64,000 bases of DNA from Methylobacterium sp. Leaf465 (lineage in GTDB: Bacteria > Pseudomonadota > Alphaproteobacteria > Rhizobiales > Beijerinckiaceae), in the NCBI RefSeq assembly GCF_001424705.1, contig NZ_LMRA01000034.1, forward strand, positions 124,001 to 188,000, in the 5' to 3' direction. The notes below the pieces were generated by a model, which saw only the letters and a program-made list of their open reading frames with translations, ran no database searches and was not told where the DNA came from. The position numbers and the translations under genes are program-made. Below, in pieces: positions 47,338 to 55,881 of this stretch. Position 1 is the stretch's first letter. Each line of letters opens with the position of its first letter.

Positions 47338-48294
47338 ATGCCGTCTCCCCGGTACTTCCTCAACCACTTCATGCCCTTCACGGGTTATCCCTATACGGGG
47401 GGGCCGACCGCCTGCAATCTCTGCGGCTCCGCGGAGTCCGTGGTGGTGGCCGAGAGCGACCGCCGGCTGAAGACGCTGAAATCCATCGCCTGCCGCCAGT
47501 GCGGCCTGATCCGCACCGACCCGATGCCGACGCCGGCCGAGCTCGCGGACTACTACGCCAGCGCCTACCGGGCCGATTATCAGCTCGCCTTCGCGGGCGG
47601 CCCGCCGCGGGTCCACCTCAAGCGCTCCGCTCGCGAGGCCGCCTTCCGCGCCGGCCTCCTGGCGCCCAAGCTGAAGCCGGGCGCCCGCGTGCTCGATTTC
47701 GGTTCCGGGTCGGGCGAGTTCCTGGCCGAGGCCCGCGCGAAGGGCTGCGAGGCGATCGGCGTCGAGCCGGGGCGGGACTATGCCAACTACGCCCGCGCCC
47801 ATCACGGCGTCGAGGTGCTGGACGACGCCGACGAGGATGCGCGCTTCCCCGAGGGGTATTTCGACGTCGTCACCACCCGGCACGTGCTGGAACACCTGCG
47901 CGACCCCGCCGACGTGATGGAGCGCCTGTCCCGCTGGCTGAAGCCGGACGGCGTGCTCTTCGCCGCCGTGCCCGACATGGCCACCACGGGCAAGCCGGCG
48001 CACGAGCGCTTCCACTTCGCCCATGTCCACGGCTTCGTGCGCGAGACCTTCGACCTCACCGCCCGCCGGGCCGGCCTCGTGCCGCATCCGGACTACCCGC
48101 GCGAGAACACCGCGGTGGTCTATGCCAAGACCGACGCCCCGCCCGCGGCCCTGGCCAATCCCGGCCTCGCCGAACGCCTGGCCGTGGCGCTGAAGCCGAT
48201 GCCGCCCGCCGTCTTCCTGGCCTCCGGCGCCTGGCTCTGGCCGATGGTCCGCCGCAACGCCAAGGCGGTGCGCGACACCTTCGTCTCCCGCTGA
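47338..48294 (+). CDS. Class I SAM methyltransferase with N-terminal zinc-ribbon
   Basis: A 318-residue protein. The N-terminus has paired cysteines CNLCG and CRQCG about 25 residues apart, a likely zinc site. The SAM motif is VLDFGSGSGEFLAEA. VVTTRHVLEHLRDPADVMERLSRWLKPDGVLF and FHFAHVHGFVRETFDL are typical of the Methyltransf_23/SAM family linked to sugar or lipid modification. The substrate is unknown. It lies divergent from hemH. Confidence 0.82.
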   Translation: MPSPRYFLNHFMPFTGYPYTGGPTACNLCGSAESVVVAESDRRLKTLKSIACRQCGLIRTDPMPTPAELADYYASAYRADYQLAFAGGPPRVHLKRSAREAAFRAGLLAPKLKPGARVLDFGSGSGEFLAEARAKGCEAIGVEPGRDYANYARAHHGVEVLDDADEDARFPEGYFDVVTTRHVLEHLRDPADVMERLSRWLKPDGVLFAAVPDMATTGKPAHERFHFAHVHGFVRETFDLTARRAGLVPHPDYPRENTAVVYAKTDAPPAALANPGLAERLAVALKPMPPAVFLASGAWLWPMVRRNAKAVRDTFVSR

Positions 48295-48403
48295 GGCGGC
48301 CGCGCGCGGGTCGCGGCCGTCGTAGCCCCTTCGTGAACGGCGTCCTAGAACGCGGAGTCAGGCGGCGGCATCCGGCCGCCCGCCCGACACCCGAGACGCC
48401 GCC

Positions 48404-49942
48404 GTGACGAACCCCCCCAGGACGCCGCCGAACCGCCGCCAAACCCTCGGCCTCGGGGCCGGTCTCGCCATCGCTCTGGGCTGCCCGGCCGAGGCCGCGC
48501 CCGCGGCGACACCCGAACCGACCTTCAGCCTGCTCCTCGTCAACGACCTCTATCAGATGGCCGAGGTCGACGGCCGAGGCGGGTTCGCGCGCCTCGCCGC
48601 CATCGTGAAGGCCGAGCGGGCCCGGGGCGTGCCGATGCTCTACGCCCATGCGGGCGACACCCTCTCGCCGTCGCTGCTGTCGGGCTTCGACCGCGGCGCC
48701 CACATCGTCGAGCTCCTCAACCGCGCGCCGCCCGACGTGTTCGTGCCCGGCAACCACGAGTTCGATTTCGGCCCGGCGACCTTCGCCGAGCGGATGGGCG
48801 AGGCGAGCTTCCCCGTCCTGGCGGCCAACCTGCGCGACGGGGCGGGCCGGCCGCTGGCGGGCGTGCGCGACCGAATGGTGGTCACCCTCGGGGGCATCCG
48901 GGTCGGCGTGGTGGGGATCGCGCTGGCGAGCACGCCGGAGAAATCGCAGGCGGGCGACCTGCGCTTCGCCCCCGAGATCGAGACCCTGGCCCGCGAGGTC
49001 CAGGCCCTGCGGGAGGCGGGCGTCGACCTCGTGGTGGGCGTCTGCCACACGGCCCGGGCCACCGACGACGCCATCGTGGCCGCCCGCCTCGTCGACATCC
49101 TGCTCTCGGGCCACGACCACGACCTCGTGGTTCGCTACGACGGCCAGACCGTGATGGCGGAATCGAGCTTCGACGCCCATTACGTCACCGCCATCGACGT
49201 GACCGCGACGGTGACCGGCACCGGGCGGGACCGGCGCGTGGACTGGCGCCCGAGCTTCCGCATCCACGACTCGGCCCAGGTCACCCCCGATCCCGAGACC
49301 CTGGCGGAGGTGCAGCGCCTCCAGGGCGCGCTGTCACGGGAACTCGACGTGCCGGTGGGCGTGACCCGCGCCCCCCTCGACAGCCGCATCGCCGCGGTGC
49401 GCGTCCGCGAAGCGAGCTTCGGCAGCCTCGTGGCCGATGCCTTGCGGGCGTCCACCGGAGCGCAGGTCGCGATCACGAACGGCGGCGGCATCCGGGGCAA
49501 CCGGTTCTACCCCGCCGGCGCGACCCTGACCCGCCGGGACATCCTGACGGAGCTGCCCTTCGGCAACACCATCGTGCTGGTGTCGCTGACGGGCGCGCAC
49601 CTGCGCGCCCTCCTCGAAGGGGCGCTGGCCGATTGGGGCCACCCGGCGGGCCGCTTCCCGCAGGTCTCCGGCCTCGTCGTCACCCTGGATCCCACCGCGC
49701 CGGTGGGCAAGCGGATCGTGTCGCTGAGCGCGGCAGGCAGCATCGTCGACCCGGACGCGACCTACACGGTCGCGTCGAACAACTTCCTGTACGACGGCGG
49801 CAACGGCTACGGTGACCTCGCCCGGGGCCGGACCCTGATCGGCCGGACCGACGGACAGCTCGTGGCCAATGCCGTGATGGCGTATATCCGCGCCAACGCC
49901 CCGCTCCCCGCCCCCGCAGAGGGCCGCATCCTGGTTCGCTGA
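48404..49942 (+). CDS. Secreted metallophosphoesterase / 5'-nucleotidase
   Basis: A 512-residue protein with a Tat-type signal (NRRQTLGLGAGLAIALG). The metallophosphatase domain shows NDLYQMAE, GDTLSPSLLSG, VPGNHEFDFG, CHTARATDD and LLSGHDHDL. The C-terminal 5'-nucleotidase domain has ITNGGGIRGNRF, LTELPFGNTIVLVSLTGAHLRALLE and NNFLYDGGNGYGDL. The first metal motif reads LLLVNDLYQMAE rather than the usual DFHG type. It starts at GTG. The stop overlaps the ung ATG by one nucleotide. Confidence 0.9.
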   Translation: MTNPPRTPPNRRQTLGLGAGLAIALGCPAEAAPAATPEPTFSLLLVNDLYQMAEVDGRGGFARLAAIVKAERARGVPMLYAHAGDTLSPSLLSGFDRGAHIVELLNRAPPDVFVPGNHEFDFGPATFAERMGEASFPVLAANLRDGAGRPLAGVRDRMVVTLGGIRVGVVGIALASTPEKSQAGDLRFAPEIETLAREVQALREAGVDLVVGVCHTARATDDAIVAARLVDILLSGHDHDLVVRYDGQTVMAESSFDAHYVTAIDVTATVTGTGRDRRVDWRPSFRIHDSAQVTPDPETLAEVQRLQGALSRELDVPVGVTRAPLDSRIAAVRVREASFGSLVADALRASTGAQVAITNGGGIRGNRFYPAGATLTRRDILTELPFGNTIVLVSLTGAHLRALLEGALADWGHPAGRFPQVSGLVVTLDPTAPVGKRIVSLSAAGSIVDPDATYTVASNNFLYDGGNGYGDLARGRTLIGRTDGQLVANAVMAYIRANAPLPAPAEGRILVR

Positions 49943-50646
49943 TGTCCGAGACGCCCGTCGCCGACGCCCTCGCCCGCTTCCGAAAGTCGGGCTCGTCCTG
50001 GCTCGCGCTGCCGTTCTTCCAGGATGGCGCCGCCGACGCGGTGGCCGCCCGGATCGACGCCCGCATCGCCGCCGGCGCCACCGTGCTGCCGGCGCCCGAG
50101 GCCGTCTTCAACGCCCTCGCGCTCACGCCCCTCGACCGCGTGAAGGTCGTCATCCTGGGGCAGGACCCCTATCCCACGCCGGGCGACGCCAACGGCCTCG
50201 CCTTCTCGTATGTCGGCCCGCGGCGGCTCCCGGCCTCGCTCAAGGTGATCCTGGCCGAGCTCGCCGAACCGGGCGTCCCGCCGGCCAAGCCCCGGACGGG
50301 CGACCTCACCCCCTGGGCCCGGCAGGGCGTGCTCCTCCTCAACGCCGCCCTCACGGTGGAGGCGGGCAAGGCCGGGGCGCACCTGCGCTACGGCTGGTCG
50401 GCCCTGACCGACCAGGCGGTCTCGGCGGTCTCGGCCCGCCCGGAGCCGGCGGTGTTCCTGCTCTGGGGCGCCCAGGCCCGCGCCCGCGCCGCCTTGGTGG
50501 AGGCCGACCGCCACGGCATCGTCGCATGCGGCCATCCCTCGCCGCTCAACCGCGCGCGGGATTTTCCCGGCTCGCGCCCCTTCGACGCCGCCAATGCCTG
50601 GCTGTCGGCCCACGGCGTCGCCCCGATCGACTGGCAGCTCGGCTGA
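49942..50646 (+). CDS. ung: Uracil-DNA glycosylase, family 1-like
   Basis: A 234-residue repair enzyme that removes uracil from DNA. The water-activating motif reads VKVVILGQDPYPTPGDANGLAFS; the histidine that follows GQDPY in E. coli Ung is proline here. GVLLLNAALTVEAGKAGAH and the minor-groove loop GHPSPL are present. It overlaps the upstream nucleotidase, so they may be co-expressed. It converges on the DUF1311 gene. Confidence 0.92.
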   Translation: MSETPVADALARFRKSGSSWLALPFFQDGAADAVAARIDARIAAGATVLPAPEAVFNALALTPLDRVKVVILGQDPYPTPGDANGLAFSYVGPRRLPASLKVILAELAEPGVPPAKPRTGDLTPWARQGVLLLNAALTVEAGKAGAHLRYGWSALTDQAVSAVSARPEPAVFLLWGAQARARAALVEADRHGIVACGHPSPLNRARDFPGSRPFDAANAWLSAHGVAPIDWQLG

Positions 50647-50667
50647 GGGCCGGGGGGGGCGGCCTCA
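50644..50667. terminator. Hairpin formed by the two convergent stop codons
   Basis: TGAGGGCCG pairs with CGGCCTCA across a G8 loop; one arm contains the ung stop codon and the other that of the DUF1311 gene. It probably serves as a shared bidirectional end signal. Confidence 0.45.
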
Positions 50668-51015
50668 GAGCGGCCCCTGCTTGGCGAATTCCGCGAACAC
50701 GGCCCGCAGGACCTTCAGCCGGCCCTCGTAGGCTTGCGTCAGGCAGGCGACGTCGGCGCCGCAGGCGCGGCGCTCGGTGAGCCAGGCCTCCTGGTCCTCG
50801 CGCAGCTTGGCGTTGCCGCCCATGGGCAGCATCGCCCGCAGGATCTCGAAGCGGGTCGCCATCTCCACGTCGCGGTCGTTGAGGGGCAGGTGGGCGCAGA
50901 TCGCCTTCTCGTCGGCGGCCTCCGCCTTCTCGCAGGGGAAGCTCGCGGCCTCGGCCGAGCCGGCCGCGAGGACGAGGAGCAGGCCGCCGAAGAGCGGGCG
51001 GAGAATCGTCAGCAT
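50665..51015 (-). CDS. LprI/DUF1311-like exported protein
   Basis: A 116-residue exported protein with a signal peptide (LFGGLLLVLAAGSAEA). The mature part has four cysteines (FPCEKA, AICAHL, RACGAD, VACLTQ) in the DUF1311 pattern, with AEAADEKAICAHLPLNDRDVEMATRFE and LREDQEAWLTERRACGADVACL. LprI members of this family inhibit lysozyme in mycobacteria; the role here is not shown. It lies beyond maf on the same strand. Confidence 0.85.
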   Translation of the reverse strand: MLTILRPLFGGLLLVLAAGSAEAASFPCEKAEAADEKAICAHLPLNDRDVEMATRFEILRAMLPMGGNAKLREDQEAWLTERRACGADVACLTQAYEGRLKVLRAVFAEFAKQGPL

Positions 51016-51047
51016 GGAGCAGGCCTCGTGCGATCGGGATCAGAACG

Positions 51048-51686
51048 TCAGATGCTGAGCCAGCCCCGCGCCCGCAGCCGCGCCAGGAGCGGCAGCAGCG
51101 GCAGGCCGAGGATGGTGGACTGGTCGCCCGCGACCGCCGCGAACAGGTGGATGCCGAGGCCTTCCAGCTGGTAGCCGCCGACGCTGGAGCACACCCGCTC
51201 GGGCCCGGCGAGATCGACATAGGCCGCGATCGCCGCGGCATCGAGGGGCCGCATGGTCAGGTGCGCGGTCTCGACGAAGCTCTCGACCACGGCCCCGTCG
51301 ACGGCCAGGGCCACCGCCGCGTGCAGCGCGTGGGTCCGGCCCGCGAGGGCGCCGATCTGCGCGGCGGCGGCGGCGAGGTCCGCCGGCTTGTGGAACAGGG
51401 TGCCGTCGCAGGCCAGGACCTGGTCGGCGCCGACGACCACGCGCCCGGGCCGGCGGGCCGCCACGGCCCCCGCCTTGGCCTCGGCGAGCCGACGGGCCAG
51501 GGCTTCGGGCGGCAGACCGGCGCACGCCGCCTCCACCGCGCGCTCGTCGACCCCGGGGCTCTCGGAGTCGACGGCAAGGCCGGCGCTCTCGAGGAGCGCG
51601 CGCCGCGTCGCGCTGGTGGAGGCGAGGAGGAGGGGCCGATCCCCGCGCCAGGGCGAGGCGGGCCGCGGGCGGCTTGGGGCGCTCAC
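51048..51686 (-). CDS. maf: Maf/YhdE-like nucleotide pyrophosphatase
   Basis: A 212-residue house-cleaning enzyme of the Maf family. [19 protein letters not shown] is the N-terminal hallmark, where the usual S-P is [30 protein letters not shown] and [14 protein letters not shown] follow. It starts at GTG, overlapping the ppsR stop. The ppsR-maf and aroE-coaE-dnaQ neighbourhood flanks the candidate origin, as in other alphaproteobacteria. Confidence 0.93.
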   Translation of the reverse strand: MSAPSRPRPASPWRGDRPLLLASTSATRRALLESAGLAVDSESPGVDERAVEAACAGLPPEALARRLAEAKAGAVAARRPGRVVVGADQVLACDGTLFHKPADLAAAAAQIGALAGRTHALHAAVALAVDGAVVESFVETAHLTMRPLDAAAIAAYVDLAGPERVCSSVGGYQLEGLGIHLFAAVAGDQSTILGLPLLPLLARLRARGWLSI

Positions 51687-52513
51687 GAGGCGATGAACTT
51701 CAGCCGGTGCTCGCGGTGCAGGTCGAGGATGGCGGCCGCCGTCTCCTCGATCGAGCGCCGGGTCACGTCGATGGTCGGCCAGCGGTGCTTGGCGCAGAGG
51801 CGGCGGCAGGCGGCGATCTCGTCCGCCACGGCCCCGCGATCGACGTAGAGGGAGGAATCGTCGGCCTTCAGGCTGAGGAGCCGGTTCTGGCGGATCTGGA
51901 CGATGCGCTCCGGGCTGGCCAGCAGCCCGACGAGGAGCGGCTTTCGCGCCGTCTCGAGGCTCTCGGGCAGGGGCATGCCCGGCACCAGGGGGAAGTTCGC
52001 GGTCTTCAGGCCGCGATTGGCGAGGTAGATCGCCGTCGGGGTCTTCGAGGTGCGGCTGACGCCCACGAGGATCACGTCGGCCTCGTTCACGTCGAGGGGC
52101 AGGACGCCGTCGTCGTGGGCCAGGGTGAAGTTCATCGCGTCGATGCGCTTGAAGTACTCGGCGTTGAGCATGTGCTGCGCGCCGGGCCGGGCCGTCGAAT
52201 CCGCCCCCAGATAGGATTGCAGCAGGGCGTGCACCGGCTGGAGCACCGAGAGGCAGGGCGATCCGGTCTCGCGGCAGGCCGCCTCCAGCCGCTCGGTGAG
52301 GTCGTGGCCCACCAGCGTGTAGAGCACGAGCCCCGGCGCGGCCTCGATCTCGGAGATCACCCGTTCGAGTTGCGCGGCGGAGCGCACCAGGGGATAGACG
52401 TGCTCGATGGCCGAGACGCCCTCGTACTGGGCGGCGGCCGCGCGGCCCACGTTGATGAGCGTCTCGCCGGTGGAATCCGAGACGAGGTGCAGGTGGAAGT
52501 AGCTACGGCTCAT
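51683..52513 (-). CDS. ppsR: Pyruvate phosphate dikinase regulatory protein (DUF299)
   Basis: A 276-residue bifunctional kinase/phosphorylase of the DUF299 (UPF0085, RP001) family that acts on PPDK or PEP synthase. [18 protein letters not shown] starts it. The nucleotide-binding loop is [36 protein letters not shown] and [16 protein letters not shown] close it. I used the ATG at [11 protein letters not shown]. It is the gene immediately left of the candidate oriC, as RP001 is in Caulobacter and Rickettsia. Confidence 0.94.
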   Translation of the reverse strand: MSRSYFHLHLVSDSTGETLINVGRAAAAQYEGVSAIEHVYPLVRSAAQLERVISEIEAAPGLVLYTLVGHDLTERLEAACRETGSPCLSVLQPVHALLQSYLGADSTARPGAQHMLNAEYFKRIDAMNFTLAHDDGVLPLDVNEADVILVGVSRTSKTPTAIYLANRGLKTANFPLVPGMPLPESLETARKPLLVGLLASPERIVQIRQNRLLSLKADDSSLYVDRGAVADEIAACRRLCAKHRWPTIDVTRRSIEETAAAILDLHREHRLKFIAS

Positions 52514-52572
52514 CGAAGGGCTGTCTCCTCCGGCCTGAGGTCCAGGATGCATGACGATCACCCGTCATGGTC

Positions 52573-52615
52573 TTGTCCACCGGGCTCGGTCAGGGGAGTC
52601 GATAAGGGTGGATAA
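52573..52615. promoter_or_regulatory. Cluster of DnaA-box-like 9-mers
   Basis: TTGTCCACC (52573, 7/9), TTATCGACT on the minus strand (52597-52605, 7/9) and TTATCCACC on the minus strand (52607-52615, 8/9) lie within 43 nt. The consensus is TTATCCACA. Their spacing of about 10 nt between the last two suggests cooperative binding. Confidence 0.55.
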
Positions 52616-52803
52616 GCCGGCTTGCCCGAAGGGTCCAGCGGGCGCCCGGGCCGTCTTGTCGACTCCGGCGTCAACACACCGTCACACCGGCGCGATTCCC
52701 AAGCGGTTTTGGGAGAATCCGGGACCGAGGCCCGGTCGGCGACCGCCGGGCAGGGGCAAGGCACTGTGGGCCATCACCTATCCGGGACATTGATCCCAAT
52801 CCG

Positions 52804-52818
52804 TTAAAGGCTGATTAA
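52804..52818 (+). promoter_or_regulatory. CtrA-type binding site in oriC
   Basis: TTAAAGGCTGATTAA is an exact TTAA-N7-TTAA match and is followed by C, the full CtrA consensus half. CtrA blocks origin firing in Caulobacter by binding such sites in oriC. Confidence 0.75.
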
Positions 52819-52840
52819 CGCCGCGGTCGCGGGGACGCCC

Positions 52841-52849
52841 TGTGGACGA
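52841..52849 (-). promoter_or_regulatory. Weak DnaA-box-like site
   Basis: On the minus strand this reads TCGTCCACA, 7 of 9 to the DnaA consensus. It lies between the CtrA site and the AT-rich tract. Confidence 0.35.
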
Positions 52850-52872
52850 ATTTCCGCTCCCGCCATCCAGCC

Positions 52873-52919
52873 CTCTAAAAGAAAAAACAGAGTCCTAGAA
52901 TCTCTCTTTCCTTTTAGAG
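52873..52919. repeat. AT-rich tract bounded by inverted repeat (possible unwinding element)
   Basis: CTCTAAAAG and CTTTTAGAG are perfect 9-bp inverted repeats with about 29 nt between. By my count the tract is about one third G+C in a region of about 70 percent. Placed next to DnaA and CtrA sites it fits a duplex unwinding element, but it could also end ppsR or start hemE transcription. Confidence 0.55.
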
Positions 52920-53081
52920 AGCCGGTGTGGGGATGACGGCCGGAACGCCCCTCCGACACCCGGACGAGCACGAGGTTTCCGGGAGCGAGAGGTTTTCGAG
53001 ACGCGGCGGTTTCGGGAGGAAGACATCCGACGCTTCGGTGCTACATACCGGCCACAGGGGAATGGGACGTCGGGAGATCGG

Positions 53082-54245
53082 ATGAGCCAGGCAGTTGCAG
53101 GGGACCGCACGGGTGGGGGCCGGGCGGTCCTGCGGGTTCTCGCGGGCGAGGCCTTGCCGCGTCCCCCCGCCTGGATGATGCGCCAGGCCGGGCGCTACCT
53201 GCCCGAGTACCGGGAGGTCCGGGCAAAGGCCGGGTCCTTCCTCGACCTCTGCTACAATCCCGACTTCGCCACCGAGGTGACGCTGCAGCCGATCCGGCGC
53301 TTCGGCTTCGAGGCCTCGATCCTGTTCTCCGATATCCTGGTGATCCCGGACGCGCTCGGCCAGAACGTGCGCTTCGTGGAGGGCGAGGGGCCGCGCCTCG
53401 ACCCGATGGCGGGCCGGCCGGAATTCGAGCGCCTGCGCGAGGCCGGCGATCCGGCGATCTTCGCCCACCTGGAGCCGGTCTTCGAGACGGTGCGGCGCCT
53501 GCGCGCGCAACTGCCCCACGAGACCACGCTGCTCGGCTTCTGCGGCGCGCCCTGGACGGTGGCGAGCTACATGATCGGTGGGCGCGGCACCCCCGACCTC
53601 GCCCCCTCCCGGGCGCTGGCCCGGCAGGACACCGCCCTGGTGGAGGCCCTGATCGACCGCCTCGTCACGGTGCAGACCGAATACCTGGTGCGCCAGCTCG
53701 AGGCCGGCGCGGATGCGGTGCAGATCTTCGAGTCGCATGCGGGCGCGCTGCCCGACGCGCGGGGTGCCGACGCGGCCGGCAGCGAGGAGTCCGTCAACGA
53801 GGTCGCCGAGAGCGCGCTGCCCGAGAGCGCCTCGGCCGGATCCAACGACCGCGACGCCCTGACCCGCTGGTCGCTCCAGCCCATCGCCCGGATGATCGCC
53901 GGGGTCCGCGCCCGGGTGCCGGGCGCGAAGATCATCGTGTTCGCCCGCGGCTCCGGCCTCGAGGGTCATGCCCGCGTGGTGCCCGAGACCGCCGCCGACG
54001 CGGTCGGCGTCGACTGGTCGGTGGACCTCAAGGCCCTGCGCGCCCGGGTGCCCGCCTCCACGGTGACGCAGGGCAACGTCCATCCCGAGACCCTGATCGA
54101 GGGCGGGGCCGCCCTCGACGCGGCGGTGGACGGCGTGCTGGCGGCCACCGAGGGCCTGCCGCACATCTTCAACCTCGGCCACGGCATCACGCCGCAGACG
54201 CCGATCGCCCATGTCGAGCGCATGCTCGCCCGGCTGCGGGGCTGA
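53082..54245 (+). CDS. hemE: Uroporphyrinogen decarboxylase with a central insertion
   Basis: A 387-residue heme-pathway enzyme converting uroporphyrinogen III to coproporphyrinogen [43 protein letters not shown] (catalytic Asp) and [12 protein letters not shown] are intact. Between [11 protein letters not shown] and [14 protein letters not shown] there is an extra stretch of about 30 residues rich in Ala, Glu and Ser ([18 protein letters not shown]), absent from typical HemE of about 345-355 residues. GCGCGCTGCCCGA repeats 69 bp apart flank it, so it may be a partial duplication. It reads away from oriC. Confidence 0.95.
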   Translation: MSQAVAGDRTGGGRAVLRVLAGEALPRPPAWMMRQAGRYLPEYREVRAKAGSFLDLCYNPDFATEVTLQPIRRFGFEASILFSDILVIPDALGQNVRFVEGEGPRLDPMAGRPEFERLREAGDPAIFAHLEPVFETVRRLRAQLPHETTLLGFCGAPWTVASYMIGGRGTPDLAPSRALARQDTALVEALIDRLVTVQTEYLVRQLEAGADAVQIFESHAGALPDARGADAAGSEESVNEVAESALPESASAGSNDRDALTRWSLQPIARMIAGVRARVPGAKIIVFARGSGLEGHARVVPETAADAVGVDWSVDLKALRARVPASTVTQGNVHPETLIEGGAALDAAVDGVLAATEGLPHIFNLGHGITPQTPIAHVERMLARLRG

Positions 54246-54252
54246 GGCCGAC

Positions 54253-54699
54253 GTGGACGGGCTCTACCTCTGGCTCAAGGCCGGGCACCTCGTCGCGCTC
54301 ATCTCCTGGATGGCGGCGATGCTCTATCTGCCGCGCCTGTTCGTCTACCACGCCGCCCTGGTGCCTGGGCCGCACGCGGCGGCCCAGTCCGAGACCTTCA
54401 AGGTCATGGAGCGGCGTCTCCTGAAGGCGATCATGACCCCGGCCATGATCGCCACCTGGATCTTCGGGCTGATCCTGGCCTGGATGAGCGGCTACTACGC
54501 CGCCGGCTGGCTCCAGGCGAAGTTCGTCCTGGTGCTCGCCATGAGCGGCATCCACGGCTGGCTCGCCCGGATGGTGAAGGACTTCGCCGCCGACCGGAAC
54601 ACGCGGGGACACAAGTTCTACCGCGTCCTCAACGAGGTGCCGACGCTCCTCATGATCCTGATCGTGATCCTGGCGGCGGTGAAACCGGCTATCTGGTGA
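54253..54699 (+). CDS. hemJ: Protoporphyrinogen IX oxidase HemJ
   Basis: A 148-residue membrane enzyme (formerly UPF0093) performing the penultimate heme step in many alphaproteobacteria. YLWLKAGHLVALISWMAAMLYLPRLFVYHA contains the conserved His and is followed by a helix with RLLKAIMTPAMIATWIFGL. The C-terminal helix is NEVPTLLMILIVILAAVKP. It starts at GTG 8 nt after hemE, so both are co-transcribed. Adjacency to hemE supports the assignment. Confidence 0.93.
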   Translation: MDGLYLWLKAGHLVALISWMAAMLYLPRLFVYHAALVPGPHAAAQSETFKVMERRLLKAIMTPAMIATWIFGLILAWMSGYYAAGWLQAKFVLVLAMSGIHGWLARMVKDFAADRNTRGHKFYRVLNEVPTLLMILIVILAAVKPAIW

Positions 54700-54825
54700 G
54701 GGCCTCTGCCCTGTATCCCGGGATCACAGGATGCCGGGATGCGGTGAACCCGGGAGCCGGCGCCGGCCGCGCACGGGCGGCCCGGCGCTCCGGTACGGCC
54801 CAAGGCGGGACTGAAAGCGGGACCG

Positions 54826-55881
54826 ATGGCTGAGCACGCGCACGATCCTCACGACCACGCCGATCACGGGCATGCCCGCGCGCCTATCCCCAGCACTGCC
54901 CCTGCCGGGCACGGCCATTCCCACGGAGGCGGTCATGCGCATGGCGCTGGCCATTCCCACGGGGGCGGCGGGCATTCCCATGGCGGGCATTCCCACGCGC
55001 CGGCCACCTTCGGGCGCGCCTTCGCCATCGGCATCAGCCTGAACATCGCCTTCGTGGTCATCGAGGCGATCTACGGTTTCGCCAGCGAGTCCATGGCCCT
55101 GGTGGCCGATGCCGGCCACAACCTGTCGGATGTGCTCGGGCTGCTGGTGGCGTGGATCGCCTCTGTACTGGTGAAGCGCACCCCGACGCCGCGCTTCACC
55201 TACGGTCTGCGCGGCTCCTCGATCCTCGCCGCGCTGTTCAATGCGGTGTTCCTGCTCGTTGCCACCGGCGCCATCGCCTGGGAGGCGATCGTGCGTCTGG
55301 TCGCCCCCGAGCCGCAGCCGGTGGCGGGGCTGACCGTGATGGTGGTCGCCGGCCTCGGCATCCTCGTCAACGGCGCCACCGCCTGGCTCTTCGCTTCGGG
55401 CAAGGGCAGCGACATCAACATCCGCGGCGCCTACCTGCACATGCTGGCCGACGCCGCCGTCTCGGCCGGCGTGGTGGTGACCGGCCTCATCATCGTGCTG
55501 ACGGGAGCGGCCTGGATGGACCCGCTGGTCAGCCTCGTCATCGCCGGCCTCATCGTCTGGGCGACCTGGGGCCTCCTGCGGGACAGCGTGGTGATGTCGC
55601 TCTCGGCGGTGCCCCCCGGCATCGACCCGGCGGCGGTGGGTACCTACCTGCGGGCGCGCGCCGGCGTGGCGGACCTGCACGACCTCCACATCTGGCCGAT
55701 GAGCACCACCGACATCGCCCTGACGGCGCACCTCGTCATGGCGGAGGGGCATCCGGGCAACGGCTTCCTCATCGCCACGGCCGAAGAGCTGCGGAGCCGC
55801 TTCGGCATCGGCCACGCCACCCTGCAGATCGAGGAGGCGGGCGGCCCCGCCTGCGCGCTCGCCGGAGATTGCACCGTATGA
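54826..55881 (+). CDS. CDF-family cation exporter (CzcD/ZitB-like)
   Basis: A 351-residue cation diffusion facilitator for Zn2+ or related metals. The first 60 residues are extremely His/Gly-rich, a probable metal sponge. Six membrane helices follow, with the metal site [17 protein letters not shown] and [16 protein letters not shown] (HxxxD and DxxxD types). The cytoplasmic C-domain contains [20 protein letters not shown]. The stop overlaps aroE as ATGA, an unusual operon partner for a shikimate gene. Confidence 0.93.
   Translation: MAEHAHDPHDHADHGHARAPIPSTAPAGHGHSHGGGHAHGAGHSHGGGGHSHGGHSHAPATFGRAFAIGISLNIAFVVIEAIYGFASESMALVADAGHNLSDVLGLLVAWIASVLVKRTPTPRFTYGLRGSSILAALFNAVFLLVATGAIAWEAIVRLVAPEPQPVAGLTVMVVAGLGILVNGATAWLFASGKGSDINIRGAYLHMLADAAVSAGVVVTGLIIVLTGAAWMDPLVSLVIAGLIVWATWGLLRDSVVMSLSAVPPGIDPAAVGTYLRARAGVADLHDLHIWPMSTTDIALTAHLVMAEGHPGNGFLIATAEELRSRFGIGHATLQIEEAGGPACALAGDCTV

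Larger units (their letters stand above)
52514..53081. other. oriC: Candidate chromosomal origin of replication (oriC)
   Basis: This 568-nt gene-free region lies between the RP001-family gene and hemE, the known location of oriC in Caulobacter and several other alphaproteobacteria. It contains DnaA-box-like 9-mers at 52573-52615 and 52841-52849, a perfect TTAA-N7-TTAA CtrA site, a hairpin ATTCCCAA-gcggtt-TTGGGAGAAT around 52695-52719, and an AT-rich tract of about 50 nt bounded by CTCTAAAAG and CTTTTAGAG. Flanking genes diverge from it. I infer oriC from this combination; no strict TTATCCACA is inside. Confidence 0.8.
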
